A stretch of 33,170 nt of DNA from Bacteroidales bacterium. GTDB taxonomy: Bacteria > Bacteroidota > Bacteroidia > Bacteroidales > F082. Each line of letters starts with the position of its first letter. The stretch's first letter is position 1. Location: NCBI GenBank assembly GCA_017439405.1, contig JAFSJF010000102.1, positions 1 to 33,170 on the forward strand, given 5' to 3'. This document shows, in pieces, positions 29,944-33,170 of this stretch. The position numbers and the translations under genes were made by a program. Below the pieces are notes generated by a model. The model was not told the DNA's origin, ran no database searches, and worked only from the letters and a program-made list of their open reading frames with translations.

Positions 29944-32277
29944 ATGGCAAAGAAGCAAGGCATTGACCCGAAAGCCCTCACCGCCGCAAGGATAAAGCGG
30001 ACGGAGGCATACGCCGAGAAAGTGAGGCTGTTGTTTGCGCAGACCGTGAATGACATTCTCACCCTGAACAAGACCATGCCGAAACTGGATGACGGCGTGA
30101 TGTTCTCGTTTGACGGTGAAAGCCTGAAAAGGCAAAAGGAGGTTGAGGCCTTGCTTCGCCGCCTGCATTCGGCGGTGACGATGGCCATTCGTGAGGGTGT
30201 GAGCCTTGAATGGGCTGAGGCCAATGCCGAGGCCGACAAACTCATCAAGTCGGTGTTCGGTCAGGCCGTGCTGGATAGCCCTGAATTTACGGCATGGACA
30301 CAGCGCAACACCGCCGCCCGTGACGCTTTCCTTGCGAGGTCGGAAAAGGGCTTGAACCTCTCCGATAGGGTTTGGAAGTCGGTCAGGCAGTTGCGGGATG
30401 AAATGGAGGTGGCCATTACGGTTTCCGTTGGCGAGGGCAAGTCTGCCTCCGCGATGTCGAGGGAGGTGAGGCAGTACCTGAACGACCCCGATTTGATGTT
30501 CAGGCGTTTCCGCTATAAGAAGGGCGAGGATAAGGACGGCAATCCCGTGTACGGCCGCAAGTGGAAAAAGCGGGTGAAGGACGAGGCCACGGGCAAATAC
30601 AAGTGGATTGACTATGATAGGGATTCGTACCCTACGGGGCAGGGTGTTTACAAGTCATCGGCAAAGAACGCTATGCGCCTGACCCGCACCGAGACCAATA
30701 TCGCCTACCGCCGTGCCGACCATGAGCGGTGGATGCAGGAGGAGTTCGTCATCGGGCAGCGCATTCGCCTCTCGAACCGCCACCCACGGAAAGACATCTG
30801 CGACAAGTTGCAGGGCGACTATCCCAAGGACTTCGTGTTTGACGGCTGGCACCCGCAATGCTTTTGCTACGCCGTCCCAATCACCATTGCGGACGAGGAC
30901 ACGGACTTCATGGAGAAGTGGTTCCTTGAGGGCAAGGACTGGAAGGGCGAGCTGAAGCGGCGGGCGGAGGAGCGCATGATTAGGGACTATCCCGAAGGCT
31001 TCAAGGAATGGGTGGCCGAACACGCGGACGACATCAAGGCGGCGCGCAAGCGCGGCACGGAGCCGTACTTCATCCGTGAGAACGCGGAGATTGTAGATCG
31101 GTTCATGGGCGATGCAGCACCCGAACCGATGAAGGTGATGTATGTCCCGGATGGTCTGTCAGGTGAGCAGCGCAAGGCATGGATTGACAACAGCAGGGAA
31201 ACGGCGGAGGCCATCGGGGTCGTTCAAGGCGAGCCTATGGCATTCGATGAGGCCAACGAGTTGCGCGGCAACCCGCACTACGAGGCTGGAACCGCAAGCG
31301 GCTACACCACCAACTGCCAATGTGCCGTGGTGGCCAACGAGCTGCGCCGCCGTGGCTTCGATGTTGAGGCGTTGCCCAACATCGGGACGAAAGGCAGCGT
31401 CCCCTATCGGTTGTCGAGGCAGACGGAACTGGCTTGGATTGACCCAGCCACGGGCGAGGCTCCGAAGAAGGTGGAGTGCAACAAGGTGGACTATGTGCTG
31501 AAGGGCTGGAAGGTGCAAAGGAAGGGGCTGACCATAAACGAGATAACGGCCAACATTGACGCGGCCACCAAGCAGCCGGGCAGATACCACCTCGAATTTG
31601 CATGGAAAGGCAAGGACGGCGAAGGCCACATCATCACCGTTGAGCGTCTTGCTGACGGCAAGCTGCGCTTCTACGACCCGCAGACTGGCAAGGTGACGAG
31701 TTGGGTGAAGGACTACTCGAAGAGGGTTTCCACGATTGGCAAAGTGACTGTGCTTCGCGTTGACGGCCTGATGCCCAACCCCGAAATCGTCAAGGAGGCG
31801 GTGGTCAAGGCTGGGACGGCGAAGTCGGCAACGGCGGCGGCTGGAATCGTTGTGAATGGTGGAATAAAAGGCAGTGACGGAGCGAAGCCAAAGAACACAT
31901 TGCCCGAAAGCGTAAGGGCAAGGCGCGCGGAGATAAAGAAGGCCGCAATGCAATTCAGGACGCAGCCTCCAATGCATAATCCTGATTTTGACAAGGAAAT
32001 CGGTATTTCAGGAAGCGGCATTGACGAATGGCTGAACCAGCCACACAAACACTATGCGGAGAAAAACGAGATGCTTTTGGAAATCGGAAGTGTTATCGAA
32101 AAGGCGAAATACATGGGTGTTTCAACCTACAAGGGCAAGGTCGCCCATATTTTTGAGACCGAACTATGCGGGGAAAAGACATGGATTATCGCAACCGATG
32201 TTCCTGGAAGGGGTGTGGCTATTTATAGCATTTCCGATAGTCCGAACATACTTAACGACATAAAGAAACCCGCCTGA
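29944..32277 (+). CDS. MuF-type head morphogenesis protein with papain-like and BECR/LPD3-like C-terminal domains
   Basis: A 777-residue protein, far longer than the 250-400 usual for phage MuF/gp7. Residues 1-150 are helical. The MuF domain follows (about 150-312): RLTRTETN (245-252), CDKLQGDYP and HPQCFC (303-308). Residues about 420-640 show a papain-fold toxin pattern: Cys458 in TTNCQCAVVA, His562 in GEGHIITV and Asp578 in FYDPQTG. Residues about 676-777 look like an LPD3 or BECR-type nuclease domain: SGIDEWLNQPHKHY, HIFETELCGEKTWIIATD and AIYSISDSPNI. The protein probably rides in the virion and enters the cell with DNA. The two effectors are named by pattern. Confidence 0.85.
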   Translation: MAKKQGIDPKALTAARIKRTEAYAEKVRLLFAQTVNDILTLNKTMPKLDDGVMFSFDGESLKRQKEVEALLRRLHSAVTMAIREGVSLEWAEANAEADKLIKSVFGQAVLDSPEFTAWTQRNTAARDAFLARSEKGLNLSDRVWKSVRQLRDEMEVAITVSVGEGKSASAMSREVRQYLNDPDLMFRRFRYKKGEDKDGNPVYGRKWKKRVKDEATGKYKWIDYDRDSYPTGQGVYKSSAKNAMRLTRTETNIAYRRADHERWMQEEFVIGQRIRLSNRHPRKDICDKLQGDYPKDFVFDGWHPQCFCYAVPITIADEDTDFMEKWFLEGKDWKGELKRRAEERMIRDYPEGFKEWVAEHADDIKAARKRGTEPYFIRENAEIVDRFMGDAAPEPMKVMYVPDGLSGEQRKAWIDNSRETAEAIGVVQGEPMAFDEANELRGNPHYEAGTASGYTTNCQCAVVANELRRRGFDVEALPNIGTKGSVPYRLSRQTELAWIDPATGEAPKKVECNKVDYVLKGWKVQRKGLTINEITANIDAATKQPGRYHLEFAWKGKDGEGHIITVERLADGKLRFYDPQTGKVTSWVKDYSKRVSTIGKVTVLRVDGLMPNPEIVKEAVVKAGTAKSATAAAGIVVNGGIKGSDGAKPKNTLPESVRARRAEIKKAAMQFRTQPPMHNPDFDKEIGISGSGIDEWLNQPHKHYAEKNEMLLEIGSVIEKAKYMGVSTYKGKVAHIFETELCGEKTWIIATDVPGRGVAIYSISDSPNILNDIKKPA

Positions 32278-32325
32278 ACTGGTTCTTGGAGATACAATCC
32301 AAGGCAACATTCAAGCGGGTTATGA
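32262..32325 (-). ncRNA. Predicted short hairpin RNA, minus strand, antisense to the MuF gene end
   Basis: A good minus-strand promoter (see 32331-32363) would start an RNA near 32325. It consists of one long stem: GCGGGTT (32315-32321) with AACCCGC (32267-32273), and an inner stem CTTGGA/TCCAAG (32285-32290, 32298-32303). On the minus strand the outer stem is followed by TCTTT, giving a terminator-like end near 32262. Its last 16 bases are antisense to the stop-codon region of the MuF-toxin gene. Plus-strand reading has no T-run after the stem, so it is not a plus terminator. Confidence 0.5.
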
Positions 32326-32330
32326 CGATG

Positions 32331-32363
32331 CAAAAATACAAACTTTTTGGACAATGCAACAAA
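32331..32363 (-). promoter_or_regulatory. Minus-strand Bacteroides-type promoter
   Basis: On the minus strand, TTTG (32363-32360), a 21-base spacer and TATTTTTG (32338-32331) match the consensus. It points leftward into 32262-32325, away from the small gene at 32376. Confidence 0.65.
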
Positions 32364-32375
32364 AAAAGCGAAAAA

Positions 32376-32624
32376 ATGACAAAAAAATCACTGCCTAACA
32401 AACGGACATACGCCGATGCAGTCCTATTCGCCAAGGAAAGGGGCTTCGATGGGGTGACATACGCCGCCGAATACAAGGGGTGCGCGGCCTACCATGCCAA
32501 CAGCAAGGCGTTGGAGGGCGCATCGTGCGGATACCCCCACTTCGTCATAGCGGACGGAAACGGCAAATGCCGGTTCTCCACCCCTGACGAGGCACTTGAA
32601 ATCATAGACCTGATTGAAGAATAA
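32376..32624 (+). CDS. Small protein downstream of the MuF effector
   Basis: An 82-residue protein, MTKKSLPNKRTYADAVLFAK at the start, with two helical ends and a central part containing GYPHFVIADGNGKCRF. Earlier in-frame starts (32322, 32328 and a TTG at 32286) lie inside the hairpin region and the minus-strand promoter, so the ATG at 32376 is preferred. I know no family. It follows a toxin-carrying gene where an immunity gene is often found, but the gap of about 100 bases with an opposite promoter separates them. Confidence 0.55.
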   Translation: MTKKSLPNKRTYADAVLFAKERGFDGVTYAAEYKGCAAYHANSKALEGASCGYPHFVIADGNGKCRFSTPDEALEIIDLIEE

Positions 32625-32643
32625 CCCATAAACACATTGAACA

Positions 32644-33072
32644 ATGGAAAAAGACCTGAAAAGAGACTTCGAGAACGCCGTGGATGCCTACCTGAATGCG
32701 TTCTGCGAGATGTACGGGCTGCAATACGACCCCGATTGCTGGGTAGGCCGCGAGCCTGGCACCATAGCGGAGGTGGGCGACTACTTCTTTGGCTTCGACG
32801 ACATCAGGCGTTGCGTGGATGAGGGCTACGAGTGGGACGAGGTGATTGCGTGGTACGACTACGGCGTTGAGGCGGGCATGTACGGCATCGACACGCCCAA
32901 CCTGAAAAGCTGGATGGCGGGCTGCCCACACCTGAACGGGCCCGAGATGGAGCGCATCAGAGCCGCCAGCCGCCGCGTGGAAGAGGCCAAGGCCGCTTTG
33001 GAGGCCGAGATAAGGGAATTGACCCAAAAGGAAAAGAAAACCGCCCACAGGCCAAGGAAAGGCGGTTTTTGA
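32644..33072 (+). CDS. Hypothetical phage protein with coiled-coil tail
   Basis: A 142-residue acidic protein. The pattern WVGREPGTIAEVGDYFFGF and DDIRRCVDEGYEWDEVIAWY recalls a small family seen in Bacteroides phages and other mobile elements, function unknown. Residues about 105-130 form a helix (RRVEEAKAALEAEIRELTQ), and the last residues (RPRKGGF) are encoded inside the terminator stem. It begins 19 bases after the previous stop, so the two are likely one unit. Confidence 0.65.
   Translation: MEKDLKRDFENAVDAYLNAFCEMYGLQYDPDCWVGREPGTIAEVGDYFFGFDDIRRCVDEGYEWDEVIAWYDYGVEAGMYGIDTPNLKSWMAGCPHLNGPEMERIRAASRRVEEAKAALEAEIRELTQKEKKTAHRPRKGGF
33037..33070 (+). terminator. Intrinsic terminator overlapping the end of the last gene
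   Basis: AAAACCGCC (33037-33045) pairs with GGCGGTTTT (33061-33069) over 9 bases with a 15-base loop, and the stem runs into the T-run up to 33070. The stop codon TGA (33070-33072) begins on the last T, so translation to the end would disturb the hairpin. Confidence 0.8.
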
Positions 33073-33144
33073 GCCTTTTCTTTCTTTCCGCGCAACCTTT
33101 CTTTCTTTCCGTGGCTCCCTTCGGGGGGCTGCGGATTGATTTTT

Positions 33145-33170
33145 CCAAATTCAAAATTCAAAATTCAAAA
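33145..33170 (+). repeat. Short tandem repeat at the window edge
   Basis: An 8-base unit (CAAAATTC or close) is repeated about three times up to the edge. Just before it, CTTTCTTTCCG occurs twice (around 33080 and 33100). Nothing coding is seen in 33073-33170. Confidence 0.6.

Noticed and set aside
32286-32375. N-terminal extension of the gene at 32376
   Set aside because: These codons overlap the hairpin and the minus-strand promoter, and the translated text is Lys/Thr-rich with no family pattern.
1-33170. CRISPR array, tRNA or rRNA genes
   Set aside because: No regularly spaced repeats with unique spacers and no cloverleaf or rRNA stretch were recognised on either strand.

Overview
The window is a Bacteroidetes chromosome segment (most likely order Bacteroidales) that runs from host genes into an integrated temperate, tailed phage. 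The host assignment rests on three things seen here: promoters of the Bacteroides type (TTTG, 19-21 nt, TAnnTTTG), a DUF3127 OB-fold protein found in this phylum, and a capsular-polysaccharide tyrosine kinase with a Tyr-Gly tail. Host DNA covers about 1-3406: the 3' end of the kinase, a HAD phosphatase, a decayed surface-protein gene, DUF3127 and mnmE. The prophage begins just after the 3' end of mnmE, a position also used by other tyrosine-recombinase elements such as SGI1. It runs beyond the right edge, so attR and the capsid and tail genes are not in view.

Prophage layout. (1) 3607-4791: rightward integrase. (2) 4788-6804: leftward lysogeny block with a CI-like repressor, an AT-rich two-TM protein, an exported DUF4468 protein and two small proteins. 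(3) 6805-6969: the switch region. (4) 6970-23205: a long, tightly packed early operon. It holds small regulators, a recombination set (Rad50/SMC-like ATPase, RecT, MBL hydrolase), a replication set (initiator with candidate iterons inside its gene, DnaC-like loader), a DNA-modification set (C5 methyltransferase, SNF2 helicase fused to an N4/N6 methyltransferase), an HNH endonuclease pair, many small unknown genes, an ASCH-like protein, SSB and a VRR-NUC nuclease. (5) 23223-23261: hairpin terminator plus promoter box. (6) 23296-33072: packaging and head-entry genes (ParB-like, DUF4417, a nuclease-toxin-like protein, small and large terminase, portal, MuF head protein with C-terminal effector domains), two small genes and a strong terminator.

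Most notable: the large terminase is split inside its Walker A motif by a 329-residue LAGLIDADG intein with Gln at position 1 and the W-C-T signature of class 3 inteins. The MuF protein carries a papain-like Cys-His-Asp domain and a terminal BECR/LPD3-like domain, so it looks like a phage-delivered effector. Two short minus-strand RNAs are predicted, each ending at the stop codon of a toxin-like gene. Eight small genes have strong Shine-Dalgarno sequences with 6-7 nt spacing, unusual in a phylum that mostly does without them. All functional calls are from reading sequence; no database search was run.
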